A DNA stretch of 64,000 bases from Telmatobacter sp. DSM 110680 (lineage in GTDB: Bacteria > Acidobacteriota > Terriglobia > Terriglobales > Acidobacteriaceae), in the NCBI RefSeq assembly GCF_039994875.1, contig NZ_CP121196.1, forward strand, positions 4,526,001-4,590,000, read 5' to 3'. The position numbers and the translations under genes were made by a program. Each line of letters opens with the position of its first letter. The stretch's first letter is position 1. Below the pieces are notes generated by a model. The model was given only the letters and a program-made list of their open reading frames with translations. It did not search any database and was not told the origin of the DNA. Of this stretch, positions 9,128 to 18,215 are shown one piece after another.

Positions 9128-10378
9128 TTAGTGGCCGGGAATCATGCCCCACAGCATCACGCCCGTCATGCCGATCACAATAAGGCTTGTACTCCACGCC
9201 ACCACATTCCACAAAAACGAGTTCTTGTGCTTGCCCATCAGATCCTGGCGATTGATCAGGAGAAGCATGAGGATGATCACCACCGGCAGCAGCACGCCGT
9301 TTAACACCTGCGAAAGGATCGCGAAGTTGATCAGCTGCGCATCCGGCAATACCAGCACCGTAAGAGCGCCGCCGGCGATCAACAGCGTGTAGAGCCAATA
9401 AAAAGTAGGCGCCTCTTTAAAATTCTTGTCGACTCCCGACTCCAAGCCCAGCCCCTCGCAGACCGTGTACGACGTGGACAATGGCAGAATCGACGCAGCG
9501 AACAATGACGCATTAAAGAGCCCAAACGCAAAGAGAATAAATGCATAATCGCCCGCTAGCGGCCGCATGGCTTCGGCCGCATCCGCCGCTACCGTGATTG
9601 CCCCCATCCCGTGCACAAACAGCGTCGCCGCGCAGGCCACCACAATGAACCACGCAACAATATCCGTGAACATACTTCCGACAATTACGTCGAGCCGAGA
9701 CGCTGAATAATCCTTGACGCGAATCCCCTTCTCTACCACGGAGGACTGTAGATAAAACTGCATCCACGGCGCAATCGTCGTGCCCACGATCCCGATCGCC
9801 ATGTACATGTAAGCTTTCTGGCCCCACACGCTTTTGTCGGGCAACTTTACTGTCGCCAGCAGTGCATCATGCCAACTCGGTTGCGACAACACGCCCGCAA
9901 AGATGTAAGCAATGTAGACCACGGAGGCGACTAGAAAGATCTTTTCTGTGCTTTTGTAGTTCCCCTTCACGACCATGAACCACACAAGTATGGCGCAGAT
10001 CGGCACGCTGAAAAACTTGTCGACATGAAACAGGTGAAGCGATCCAGCGATGCCGATGAACTCCGTCACCACATTGGTGTAGTTCACAAACACCAGCACC
10101 AACATCAGCACAAACGTAAGCCGCAATCCGAATTCTTCTCGGATAAGGTCGCTCAGGCCCTTGCCAGTGACGACACCCATACGGGCGCACATCTCCTGCA
10201 CAACAATCAGCGCAAGCGTAATGGGAATCATGGTCCAGAGCAGGGAGTAGCCGTACTGCGCGCCTGCCTGGGAATAGGTGAGAATCCCGCCGGAGTCGTT
10301 ATCAACGTTCGCTGTAATAAATCCGGGGCCGAGAACGGCCAGAAACAGCAGTATCCGGATTCGCCAGCGCTTCCACAT
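9128..10378 (-). CDS. Divergent Nramp-family divalent metal transporter
   Basis: 416 residues with about 11 hydrophobic helices and clear Nramp (SLC11/MntH) similarity around GPGF ... QAGAQYGYSLLW. The metal-site motifs are changed. In TM1 the canonical Asp-Pro-Gly-Asn becomes D28-S29-G30-G31. In TM6 the canonical Met-Pro-His becomes A203-P204-W205. Loss of the binding-site Asn and Met is typical of Nramp-related transporters that carry Mg2+ or other ions rather than Mn2+/Fe2+, so Mn specificity should not be assumed and I give no symbol. The start ATG is preceded by GAGGGC. I see no recognisable metal riboswitch in the 148 bp upstream. Confidence 0.88.
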   Translation of the reverse strand: MWKRWRIRILLFLAVLGPGFITANVDNDSGGILTYSQAGAQYGYSLLWTMIPITLALIVVQEMCARMGVVTGKGLSDLIREEFGLRLTFVLMLVLVFVNYTNVVTEFIGIAGSLHLFHVDKFFSVPICAILVWFMVVKGNYKSTEKIFLVASVVYIAYIFAGVLSQPSWHDALLATVKLPDKSVWGQKAYMYMAIGIVGTTIAPWMQFYLQSSVVEKGIRVKDYSASRLDVIVGSMFTDIVAWFIVVACAATLFVHGMGAITVAADAAEAMRPLAGDYAFILFAFGLFNASLFAASILPLSTSYTVCEGLGLESGVDKNFKEAPTFYWLYTLLIAGGALTVLVLPDAQLINFAILSQVLNGVLLPVVIILMLLLINRQDLMGKHKNSFLWNVVAWSTSLIVIGMTGVMLWGMIPGH

Positions 10379-10503
10379 GCCCTCGGGTTCCTATGGTGGG
10401 GTCATTCTTCTTCTGCCTCCACGACCATAACAGGCATCGCGCCGATTGGCGAGTGACGACCCGGCATCCATCGCCCGCTCTGAAATATGTTTGTGTTTAT
10501 TTA

Positions 10504-10533
10504 TGTACTTTGGTACATTGGTACGCATGGTAC
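10504..10533 (+). promoter_or_regulatory. Array of four GTAC boxes, candidate autoregulatory operator
   Basis: GTAC occurs at 10505, 10513, 10521 and 10530, that is every 8-9 bases. The first two lie in a perfect 6-bp inverted repeat, ATGTAC-tttg-GTACAT, at 10503-10518. The array runs over the start codon (10527) of the RHH-like gene. Regular short palindromes at this spacing are what ribbon-helix-helix repressors bind cooperatively. Inference from spacing only. Confidence 0.4.
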
Positions 10534-10802
10534 AGGAAAAACAAGAACACACCGTCGTCGAAGTTGAGCGCGTCCAGACCGGCGTACGCCTTGAAAAACG
10601 CATGCTCAAGGTCCTCAAAGGCATTGCCGAGCAGAAAGACATGACTCTTGGCGATTTGCTGGAGGGCATCGTGCTTCACGCATTCGAAGGCAAAGCGCCC
10701 TTTTCGCCGCAAACTCTTAAAGAAATCGAGCAGTTCAAATCGCTGTACGGCATGACCCTGAAAGCCGCCGACAGCCACCACCTCAAGGAGCGCAAACGAT
10801 GA
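10527..10802 (+). CDS. Small ribbon-helix-helix-like protein
   Basis: 91 residues from the ATG at 10527. The open frame continues upstream to 10446, but those residues (with CLCLFMYF) do not look like part of the protein. The segment QTGVRLEKRMLKVLKGIAEQ followed by KDMTLGDLLEGIVLHAFEG reads as strand-helix-turn-helix of the RHH (MetJ/Arc) fold, the strand being TGVRLEK. A C-terminal tail of about 40 residues follows. Its stop overlaps the ATG of the next gene (ATGA), so the two are coupled. It may repress the pair through the GTAC array at its own start. The fold is judged by eye. Confidence 0.62.
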   Translation: MVQEKQEHTVVEVERVQTGVRLEKRMLKVLKGIAEQKDMTLGDLLEGIVLHAFEGKAPFSPQTLKEIEQFKSLYGMTLKAADSHHLKERKR

Positions 10803-11359
10803 AATCTCCGCTGACAACTCCAGTCGCAGCATGCATTGCTGCCGCCACGGCACTTGGAATCTCTCCTTTAGGTCAGTGCGCTGTAAGTCAATCCGGCGCA
10901 CCTGCACAGCAACTCCTCCGCACGCAGACGGCATTCGACATCGTCGTTTCGCTACCCTATGCGGAAGCCGCCCCACTGTTCGGGCCTGAAGGCGAGAGGC
11001 CCTGGGCGGGCAAACATTGGGATCCACAGTTTCTCCACCCGCAACCCGCGCACGACGAGCAGGGAGCCGTCTTCACAATCCGTCACGGCTCCGTGGCCGC
11101 TGTCTGGGTCAACACGCTTTTCGATCTCGAGGCGCATCACTTCCAATACGCCTACTTCATCCCCGATATCATGGTCACCACTATCGATGTGCGCTTCACG
11201 CCAACCGGCACGCGCAGCACCGGCGTCCACGTCGTCTATACACGGACGGCTCTGACGCCCGAAGGAAACGACCACGTTACCGCCTTCACCGCGACCGACA
11301 AAACCGCCGCGCAGGATTGGCAAAAAGCCATCGACGCATATCTTGCTTCTCGAAAATGA
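10799..11359 (+). CDS. Exported protein of unknown function (SRPBCC-like pattern)
   Basis: 186 residues. The N-terminal 30 residues (MKSPLTTPVAACIAAATALG...) look like a signal peptide. The body, from FDIVVSLPYAEAAPLFGPEG to DWQKAIDAYL, has an opening beta strand, an early helix, a run of long strands (FTIRHGSVAAVWVNTLFD, VTTIDVRFTPTG, VHVVYTRTAL) and a closing amphipathic helix. That is the order seen in SRPBCC/START-like ligand-binding domains. I do not recognise a named family. It overlaps the RHH-like gene by 4 bp, suggesting that regulator controls it. Confidence 0.65.
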   Translation: MKSPLTTPVAACIAAATALGISPLGQCAVSQSGAPAQQLLRTQTAFDIVVSLPYAEAAPLFGPEGERPWAGKHWDPQFLHPQPAHDEQGAVFTIRHGSVAAVWVNTLFDLEAHHFQYAYFIPDIMVTTIDVRFTPTGTRSTGVHVVYTRTALTPEGNDHVTAFTATDKTAAQDWQKAIDAYLASRK

Positions 11360-11582
11360 AAGGCGGCATTCCGCGCTAACGTCCGCTCCAGTAGGGAGCA
11401 ATCGAAAATAGCTCAGGATAAAATCCTGGCAATCACTCCGGCACGGGCCCGCCCGTCACGTAGGGCCGCAACGAACCTTTCCTTGATGGTCTAAAACACC
11501 AAATCAACGACGGTTCAGCCCTGCTATATTGGAGAGTCTTTGCTGAGCACTCCATTTTTTCCTGCAACTAAGGAGCAGCACA

Positions 11583-12767
11583 ATGCCCAACGAAAATCTC
11601 TCCGATAAACTCATCGCCACTGAGTCCAACGCCGCTCCGACCCGGCGCAAAATGCTCGGCAACCTAGCCGTTGCTGGGGCTCTCCTCGGCCTCAACGCCA
11701 CCGGCTCAGCAGCCGCAACAACAAAGAAAACGCCCGAAGTTCCTGCTCCAACCCCGCCGCCCGCACCTGAAGCGCTCTTCTCCATGGCGCGCTTGCGCGA
11801 CTACAAATGCCGGCGCTCGTCGAGTTGGGATCGCACCGGCGGCAATGCAGACTTCATGCCCGTGGAACCCGGTGCGACGGCCACTCTGCTCGACGTCAAA
11901 GGCCCCGGCGTAATCACCCACATCTGGTTCACCATCAATTCGCCGGATCCAATGCACCTGAAAAACCTGGTTCTGCGCGCATGGTGGGACGGAGAAACTT
12001 CGCCATCCATCGAAGCTCCCATCGGTGACTTCTATGGCCTTGGGCTTGGCGAATACTTCGTGTATCAATCCGCGTTGCTCGTCGTTGCTCCCATGAAGGC
12101 GTTGAATGCTTACTTCCAGATGCCCTTCGACACCGCCGCCAAAATCACGCTCACTAATGAGGGCAAGGTCCGCACCAACAATCTCTACTACGCCATTGAC
12201 TACACCGCGGTGCAAACACTGCCCGCCGGGCTGGGCCGCTTCCATGCCCAATATCGCCAGGCTGCACCATGCAAAAAATCAGCCAATGGCGACAAAAACT
12301 TAAACGGCCAGGACAACTACATCTTCCTCGAAGCTACCGGTCGCGGTCATTTTGTAGGCGTGACGCAAGCAGTCGAGCAGAACGCCGACGGCTGGTTCGG
12401 CGAAGGCGACGATATGTTCTTCATTGACGGAGACACGCAGCCCACCATTAACGGCACCGGAACTGAGGATTACTACAACGGTGCATGGGACTTTTATGGC
12501 AGCGCATTCGCCAATATGCGGCAGGGCGCGCCATACATCGTTGATCCCGAGCGCACCGGTGGCCGCTACTGCCTCTACCGCTGGCACACAGAAAGCTTCA
12601 TCACCTTTGACAAATCCATCAAGGCGACCATTGAGCACGGCCATGCCAACGATCGCGCCGACAACTTCTATTCTGTCGCTTACTGGTACCAGACCGAGCC
12701 CCATGCTGAATTCCCCGCGCTTCCACCTTCCGAGGTACGCGTGCCCAAGGTAGTGATGTCGAGCTAA
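11583..12767 (+). CDS. Tat-exported DUF2961 / GH172 family glycoside hydrolase
   Basis: 394 residues. The N-terminus has a twin-arginine signal (TRRKMLGNLAVAGALLGLNA, about 20-39) and a Pro-rich linker, then the DUF2961 domain from LRDYKCRRSSSWDRTGGNAD to the end. Family landmarks are SSSWDRTGGN near the start, GPGVITHIWFT, APIGDFYGLG and the acidic motif DGDTQPTINGTGTEDYYNGA. GH172 enzymes cleave or form fructofuranose and arabinofuranose linkages, and the conserved Glu in GTEDYY is the type of residue used for catalysis. AAGGAG lies about 8 nt before the ATG. The next gene is another Tat substrate. Confidence 0.88.
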   Translation: MPNENLSDKLIATESNAAPTRRKMLGNLAVAGALLGLNATGSAAATTKKTPEVPAPTPPPAPEALFSMARLRDYKCRRSSSWDRTGGNADFMPVEPGATATLLDVKGPGVITHIWFTINSPDPMHLKNLVLRAWWDGETSPSIEAPIGDFYGLGLGEYFVYQSALLVVAPMKALNAYFQMPFDTAAKITLTNEGKVRTNNLYYAIDYTAVQTLPAGLGRFHAQYRQAAPCKKSANGDKNLNGQDNYIFLEATGRGHFVGVTQAVEQNADGWFGEGDDMFFIDGDTQPTINGTGTEDYYNGAWDFYGSAFANMRQGAPYIVDPERTGGRYCLYRWHTESFITFDKSIKATIEHGHANDRADNFYSVAYWYQTEPHAEFPALPPSEVRVPKVVMSS

Positions 12768-12897
12768 TCGCGCTGGTTAGACAACCAGAAAGTCGTCGTA
12801 ATTTGATAAGGCAAATGCGCAAAAGCGCAAATCCGTATCGCTTTCCGTTGTGGTGCGTCGAATCTGCATCCTAGTTACGAGGGACGTCGATTCTGCC

Positions 12898-14415
12898 ATG
12901 CCACCAAAGCGAATAACCCGTCGTGAAATGTTGAAATTGGCTGCCGCAACCGGAGCAGCAGGCCTTACCGGCTCGATGCTGACCAGTTGCGGCGGGCGCC
13001 CCGCGATTCCTACGCCAACCGGAACCTCGACTTGCGCCAAGGTCACGGATATTGATCACGTCGTCATCTATATTCAGGAAAATCGCTCGTTCGATCACTA
13101 TTTCGGCAGCTACAAGGGCGCCCGCGGATTCTCAGACGCAAGCTCGGCCTTCAATCAGCCCTATCCTGGAAACACTTCTAGTTCCCCGGCGGGCGTGCTG
13201 CTTCCCTTCCATCTCGACACAACGCAGACCAACGCCGCCTGCACCCACGACATCACGCACGATTGGATTCCGCAGCACCAGAGTTGGGACAACGGTGCCA
13301 TGGACGGCTTCGTCACGTCGCGGCTTCCCATCAACGCCAACGACGCCCTGTTGTCCATGGGTTATTACAACCGCGCAGATCTGCCCTATTACTACGCCGT
13401 CGCCGATGCATTCACTTTATGCGACAACTACTGCTGCTCCGTCATCGGCCCTACCGATCCCAATCGCCTCTATACGATGGCCGCATCCATTGATCCTGAC
13501 GGCAAAAACGGAGGTCCGCTGCTGCAGACTCTGGTATCGAATCGGCCTTCGATGTTGGGCAAACTGACTTACACCACGATGCCCGAGCAACTGCAGGCGC
13601 GCGGTATCTCGTGGAAGGTTTATTCATCGCCCGATTCCAGTGCATTCGGCGCGCTCGAAACCGACAACGTACTTCCTTATTTCAAAAATTTCCAGGACCC
13701 CACAACGACGCTGTATCAGAACGCTTTCAATCCGCAGTTCCCCACTGACTTTGTCGCCGACGCGCTCTCCGGAAACCTGCCGCAGGTCTCGTGGATCATC
13801 GGATCGGTGATTACTTCCGATCATCCACCGTCGCCGTCACTGTTCGGCGAAAACACACTCTCTGTCATCATCGCCGCGCTTACCGCCAACCCAGCGGCAT
13901 GGGCAAAAACCGTTCTGTTTTCAACTTATGACGAGAATGGGGGCTTCTTCGATCACGTCCCGCCGGTCACCCCGCCACCAGGAACGGCCGGCGAATATAT
14001 CACCGCCGCCGCAGTCCCCGATCCGACGGTCCAAGGCTCAATCAACGGTCCCATCGGACTGGGCTTCCGTGTTCCTATGATGATCATCTCGCCATTCAGC
14101 CGCGGCGGATTCATCTCCTCAGATCTCTTCGATCACACGTCGGTCCTTCGCTTCCTCGAGACGCGCTTCGGAGCAGAAGTTCCGAATCTCTCTGCATGGC
14201 GAAGAGCGACGGTCGGTGATATGACCAGTGCGTTCAACTTCACCAAGCCGGACACGTCGATCCCCTCACTGCCCTCGACCGTCGCCGCCATTCCCACCAT
14301 CATCACGGAGTGCGCCGGTAACCTCGCCGGTTTTGCGGGATACACGCTGCCTTCGCCGCAGGTTGTGCCGACGCAGGAAGCCGGAAGCCCGGTACGCCCC
14401 AGCGGAACCTGCTGA
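12898..14415 (+). CDS. Tat-exported lipoprotein phosphoesterase (AcpA / phospholipase C family)
   Basis: 505 residues from the ATG at 12898; the frame opens at a GTG at 12850. The signal combines a twin arginine (RITRREMLKLA, R8-R9) with a lipobox LTSC at 28-31, so it is probably an exported lipoprotein. The catalytic core starts with HVVIYIQENRSFDHYFG, the nucleophile/metal region of the phosphoesterase family (PF04185), and continues with WIPQHQSWDNGAMDGF, TFYDENGGFFDHVPP-type metal ligands and VPMMIISPFSRGG. Members are acid phosphatases or non-haemolytic phospholipases C, so it may release phosphate from extracellular phospholipids or phosphoesters. It follows the GH172 gene after 130 bp. 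Confidence 0.85.
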   Translation: MPPKRITRREMLKLAAATGAAGLTGSMLTSCGGRPAIPTPTGTSTCAKVTDIDHVVIYIQENRSFDHYFGSYKGARGFSDASSAFNQPYPGNTSSSPAGVLLPFHLDTTQTNAACTHDITHDWIPQHQSWDNGAMDGFVTSRLPINANDALLSMGYYNRADLPYYYAVADAFTLCDNYCCSVIGPTDPNRLYTMAASIDPDGKNGGPLLQTLVSNRPSMLGKLTYTTMPEQLQARGISWKVYSSPDSSAFGALETDNVLPYFKNFQDPTTTLYQNAFNPQFPTDFVADALSGNLPQVSWIIGSVITSDHPPSPSLFGENTLSVIIAALTANPAAWAKTVLFSTYDENGGFFDHVPPVTPPPGTAGEYITAAAVPDPTVQGSINGPIGLGFRVPMMIISPFSRGGFISSDLFDHTSVLRFLETRFGAEVPNLSAWRRATVGDMTSAFNFTKPDTSIPSLPSTVAAIPTIITECAGNLAGFAGYTLPSPQVVPTQEAGSPVRPSGTC

Positions 14416-14430
14416 GCAGAAAAAGCTCAG
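14412..14430 (+). terminator. Weak hairpin after the phosphoesterase gene
   Basis: CTGAGC (14412-14417) and GCTCAG (14425-14430) form a 6-bp stem around an A-rich 7-nt loop, starting inside the stop codon region. No T-tract follows, so it is at best a weak terminator. Confidence 0.3.
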
Positions 14431-14543
14431 TCCCCCGCCCCAACACTGCTCACCTCATTCCAGCTACTGTGTGTCACATTTGTACAGACAGCGGCTTCGC
14501 TCAATTAACGTTAGAAACGTCAGAGATTTTGTCAGGAGAGGTC

Positions 14544-16964
14544 ATGCAATCCCTGCTGCGCGATCTTCGGTATGCCACCCGCCAACTCTGCAAATCTCCC
14601 GGATTTACCATCACGGTCATTCTCACCCTCGCGCTCGGCATCGGAGCCACAACGTCCATCTTCAGCTGCGTCTACGGGTTGCTCATTAAGTCCCTCCCGT
14701 TCCAGGATGAGCGCAGCATCATCACCCTCTCCGAAACGAACTCACAGGTAAAGGGCGCGAGCGAAGCCACCTATCTCGACTACCTCGACTGGCGAAACCA
14801 GCAGACCAGCTTCAGCCAGGTCGCCGCCTACTCCACCGTCAATCCAAGCTCCGTATCGCTTGTGATCGACGGCAAGCCCGCACAGATTCAGCGCGTTCTC
14901 GCCTCCGGCAACTTCTTCTCGCTTCTCGGAGTCTCTCCCGTGGCGGGCCGCCTCTTCGACAATCAGGACGATATCACCGGCAAAAACAACGTCGCTGTTA
15001 TCAGTGCATCCGCATGGCAAACCTATTTCGGGCGTGATCGCAGCACTATCGGTCGATCCATCTCCTTGAATGGCACCAGCTACACCGTAATTGGGGTGCT
15101 TCCTTCAAACGCCTCGTTTCCGGCGGAAGGCGAAGTGTGGCTGCCTCTCTCACTTCTCGACCAACCGACACGGGCATCGCGCGTCTGGCACTCCGTCAAA
15201 GTGCTCGGCCGTCTGCGCCCGGGCGTATCCCTCTCCGCCGCGCGCTCCGACATGCAGACCGTCGCGCAACGCCTCTCCGCCGCCTATCCCGCCACCAACC
15301 GCAATGAGGGCATCGCTCTTGATCCGCTCCACGACAACTTGGTCAGCACGCTTCGCCCCGCCATGCTGTGCCTCATGGGAGCGGTGGTTCTGGTGCTCAT
15401 TGTCGCGTGCGTAAACGTCGCTAATCTTCTCCTCGTGCGTGCCACCGAAAGCCGACGCGACGTAGCTGTTCGCAAGGCACTCGGCGCCAACCGCCAGCAT
15501 CTCTTCCGCCAGTACCTCGCCCAAACGCTGATGCTCTCATTGCTCGGAGGGTCCCTCGGGATCCTGCTTGCCTCGATAGCTCTTCCTCTTCTGCGCGTGG
15601 CGCTCACGCATACCGAGGGGTTCGACGAATCGCTCCTCCACTCCATCAGCCTCAACTTCCCGGTGCTGCTCTTCACTTTGGCTGTATGTACGCTGACTGC
15701 ATTTCTGTTTGGACTTCTCCCGGCGGCCCGCACCTCCGCTCCTTTGGTTGATATTCTCCGTTCCGGCGATCGCAGCAGCAGTCACAATCACCGCGGCCGC
15801 GCGATTCTCGTTACCACCGAAATAGCCATCGCTGTCGTCGTCGTTTTTCTCAGTACCTTAGTGGTCCGCAGCTTTCAAAAGCTGATCGCTATCGATCCCG
15901 GATTGCGCACCGATCACATCCTTACTGCCGAAATCACGCTGCCGACTCCCCGCTATGGCGATAGCAGCCCCCTCACCAATCGCTTCTACGAACAGGTCCT
16001 CGAAAACATTGTGCAATCCCACGGAGTCCTCTCCGCCGCCACTACCACGCAAGTTCCGCTCCGGCCTTCCCAGGTAATGACGCGCTTTCTCATCGAGGGC
16101 GCACCCGCTCTCGCCCCGGGCACCTTCCCCTATGCGCAAATTCGCTTCATCAGTCCCGACTACTTCCGCGCCATGGGCATCGGCCTTCTGAAAGGCAGAA
16201 CCTTTACGCGCAGCGACATCGACAGCACCACAGGCTTCTTCGTAGTGAACGAATCATTCGCGCGCCACTACCTCTCCTCAAGAGATCCCATCGGCGCCAA
16301 TATTCTCATCGGCGTCATGAGTCCCACTCCCAGCAAAATTCCCGTGGTGGGTGTTGTCTCGAATGCGCGCGATCTAGGCATCGACTCTGACCCTGAGCCG
16401 GAGATCTATCTTCCCGGATACGGCCTTCACGCCGTTCTGCTCGTGCGCACCACGCTTTCATCCGACGACGCTGCGACCATGGTACGAAATGCCGTTCGCG
16501 CCGCCGACCCCGCACAGCCCGTGTACCACATCGAAACCATCGACGCCGTACTCGCCGATTCCGTCGCGCGCCAACGCATGACGGCCACGCTCCTCGGTTC
16601 CTTCGCACTCATCACGCTCGTGCTCGCCGCCATCGGATCCTTCGGCGTGCTCTCCTATTCGGTCGCCCAGCGCACCCGCGAAATCGGAGTCCGGATGGCC
16701 ATCGGCGCCAATCGAGGCGACATTCTTCAGCTCATCCTGCGCCAGGCAGCCGGCTCCATGGGCATCGGAATCTTCGCCGGTCTTGTCGCCGGCTTCCTCG
16801 CCGCTCGCCTCATCAATGGCCTACTCTTTCAAACCAACATCACCGATCCCCTCTCACTCGCAATCTCCATCTCCGCGCTAGTCCTGGTCACGGTCCTGGC
16901 AGCCACGATCCCCGCCCTTCGCGCCGCTTCGGTCAATCCCGTCGACGCCCTGCGTTCCGAATAA
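14544..16964 (+). CDS. Large MacB/FtsX-type ABC permease of the acidobacterial duplicated type (ADOP)
   Basis: 806 residues from the ATG at 14544, which is preceded by AGGAGAGG. The frame opens at 14469. It starts MQSLLRDLRYATRQLCKSPGF-like, the hallmark of acidobacterial duplicated permeases. Layout: TM1 (about 20-45), a periplasmic MacB_PCD domain, three TM helices of a first FtsX domain (about 290-400), a TM/second periplasmic domain, and a second FtsX domain (about 690-800) ending PALRAASVNPVDALRSE. In MacAB systems such permeases work mechanically with an ATPase and adaptor. None is adjacent here, so it is an orphan, as usual for the group. Role: likely efflux or envelope protein release. 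Confidence 0.88.
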   Translation: MQSLLRDLRYATRQLCKSPGFTITVILTLALGIGATTSIFSCVYGLLIKSLPFQDERSIITLSETNSQVKGASEATYLDYLDWRNQQTSFSQVAAYSTVNPSSVSLVIDGKPAQIQRVLASGNFFSLLGVSPVAGRLFDNQDDITGKNNVAVISASAWQTYFGRDRSTIGRSISLNGTSYTVIGVLPSNASFPAEGEVWLPLSLLDQPTRASRVWHSVKVLGRLRPGVSLSAARSDMQTVAQRLSAAYPATNRNEGIALDPLHDNLVSTLRPAMLCLMGAVVLVLIVACVNVANLLLVRATESRRDVAVRKALGANRQHLFRQYLAQTLMLSLLGGSLGILLASIALPLLRVALTHTEGFDESLLHSISLNFPVLLFTLAVCTLTAFLFGLLPAARTSAPLVDILRSGDRSSSHNHRGRAILVTTEIAIAVVVVFLSTLVVRSFQKLIAIDPGLRTDHILTAEITLPTPRYGDSSPLTNRFYEQVLENIVQSHGVLSAATTTQVPLRPSQVMTRFLIEGAPALAPGTFPYAQIRFISPDYFRAMGIGLLKGRTFTRSDIDSTTGFFVVNESFARHYLSSRDPIGANILIGVMSPTPSKIPVVGVVSNARDLGIDSDPEPEIYLPGYGLHAVLLVRTTLSSDDAATMVRNAVRAADPAQPVYHIETIDAVLADSVARQRMTATLLGSFALITLVLAAIGSFGVLSYSVAQRTREIGVRMAIGANRGDILQLILRQAAGSMGIGIFAGLVAGFLAARLINGLLFQTNITDPLSLAISISALVLVTVLAATIPALRAASVNPVDALRSE

Positions 16965-17184
16965 GGGTCTCAGTCCTGATATTCAAATAGACATATCTCT
17001 CCAGAGCGCTCTTCGAGGGTGCAAGAGCATGCCCGGATCTGAGTCGAACGGTCTCGCCTTGCATCGGGGAAACCGCACCCCTCTTCCCGACCGACCTTCA
17101 TCCTGAGCAGAAACAGCCAATCGAAGAATCTTCAATTGCTTGGCATCGACGGCCCCCGAGACTGCTCTTGCCTCAAAAAAAAAT

Positions 17185-17250
17185 AATACTGAAGTATTCA
17201 CTTGACTATTTTGAAAACTCGCTCAATACTGAAGTAGTTGCTTCACTATT
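17185..17250 (+). promoter_or_regulatory. Promoter overlapped by two 26-bp direct repeats (candidate ArsR operator)
   Basis: Repeat copies at 17185-17210 and 17225-17250 match at 22 of 26 positions and start 40 bp apart. Both begin AATACTGAAGTA and end ACTATT. A promoter TTGACT (17202-17207), 17-bp spacer and AATACT (17225-17230) sits so that copy 1 covers the -35 and copy 2 the -10. The operon's own ArsR regulator is the natural candidate to bind here. The rest of the 311-bp gap from 16965 shows no gene. Confidence 0.55.
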
Positions 17251-17275
17251 ACAAAGCCGAGGGAGGACTTCTCAA

Positions 17276-17746
17276 ATGGCAGATCAAGTCACAATCCACA
17301 GCACATTCGTTATTGAGCGCAATTATCCCCAACCCCCAGAGCGCGTCTTTGCTGCATTCGCACAACCTGCCCGCAAAAGGCGCTGGTATGCCGAGGGCGA
17401 CCACGAAATTCAGGAATTCGAGATGGAGTTCCGCGTCGGAGGCACTGAACGCTTCAGCTATCGATTCAAAGCAGGCCACCCGATTGCTGGTTCCGCGATT
17501 GCGAACGAGTCCAAATTCCAAGACATTGTGCCAGAAAAACGCATCGTCACCACCACACGAATGTCCCTGAATGAAAAGCCGATTTTGGTCGCAGTCCTGA
17601 CGCTTGAGTTCGTCCCTTCAGCCACAGGGACCGACCTGGTATTCACGAATCAAGGCACGTATATCGATTGGCCGGACGGTCCGGGAATGATTGAGCACGG
17701 CTGGCGCGCACTTTTCGATCGCCTCGGCAAAGAACTGGCAAGTTAG
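17276..17746 (+). CDS. AHSA1 / SRPBCC-domain protein
   Basis: 157 residues from the ATG at 17276, with GGGAGGA 8 nt upstream. The frame opens at 17168, but the extra residues lie in the promoter repeats. It has the compact SRPBCC (Bet v1-like) pattern of AHSA1 proteins: FVIERNYPQPPERVFAAFAQP, then RRWYAEGD, FRVGGTERFSY, and a closing PGMIEHGWRALFDRLGKEL helix. Such proteins are regularly encoded next to an ArsR regulator, as here (28 bp upstream of arsR). The ligand is unknown. It sits directly downstream of the repeat-containing promoter. Confidence 0.85.
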   Translation: MADQVTIHSTFVIERNYPQPPERVFAAFAQPARKRRWYAEGDHEIQEFEMEFRVGGTERFSYRFKAGHPIAGSAIANESKFQDIVPEKRIVTTTRMSLNEKPILVAVLTLEFVPSATGTDLVFTNQGTYIDWPDGPGMIEHGWRALFDRLGKELAS

Positions 17747-17773
17747 CAGGTCATCAGCAAAATCGAGCCGGAT

Positions 17774-18109
17774 ATGCCAGAGCAGAACCCGCAAATCGAT
17801 CACTTGTTTCACGCACTGGGCGATCCTACCCGTCGAGCGATTCTCGACAGGCTGACGGGTGGCCCAATGTCGGTCTCGACTCTCGCGGAGCCGCTAGGTG
17901 TGACGCTTACGGCGGTTGCGCAGCACCTGCAAATCTTAGAAGAAGCTGCTCTTGTGCACACTGAAAAGCTTGGCCGCGTAAGAACGTGTCGCATTGAAAC
18001 CACCGGATGGCGCGTTCTAGAGCAGTGGATTCGTGATCATCGCACTTCGTGGGAGCGCAAGCTAGACCGGCTCGGCGAAATGCTAGCGGAAGAAGACGAG
18101 ACCGGCTAA
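17774..18109 (+). CDS. ArsR/SmtB-family transcriptional regulator
   Basis: 111 residues with a winged helix: LFHALGDPTRRAILDRL (helices 1-2), MSVSTLAEPLGVTLTAVAQHL (HTH) and a wing containing LVHTEKLGRVRTCRI. The Cys-rich metal-binding motif ELCVCDL of ArsR/SmtB metal sensors is absent. It therefore belongs to the metal-independent group usually paired with AHSA1 genes. It probably represses its own operon through the direct repeats at 17185-17250. A PhnB-like gene follows after 106 bp. Confidence 0.9.
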   Translation: MPEQNPQIDHLFHALGDPTRRAILDRLTGGPMSVSTLAEPLGVTLTAVAQHLQILEEAALVHTEKLGRVRTCRIETTGWRVLEQWIRDHRTSWERKLDRLGEMLAEEDETG

Positions 18110-18215
18110 GGAAATTCCGCGCGAACCTCAAATACATGACCAAGCCATCCTTGCGCAGCAAGGGTGAGAAAACGAAACTCCTCACCTGCAATAAATGAGT
18201 GAGCAAGGGAGACCT

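Noticed and set aside
10379-10526. Possible metal riboswitch before the Nramp gene
   Set aside because: I could not match the leader to the yybP-ykoY, M-box or NiCo aptamer consensus; only a weak TATGGT/ACCATA pairing is visible.
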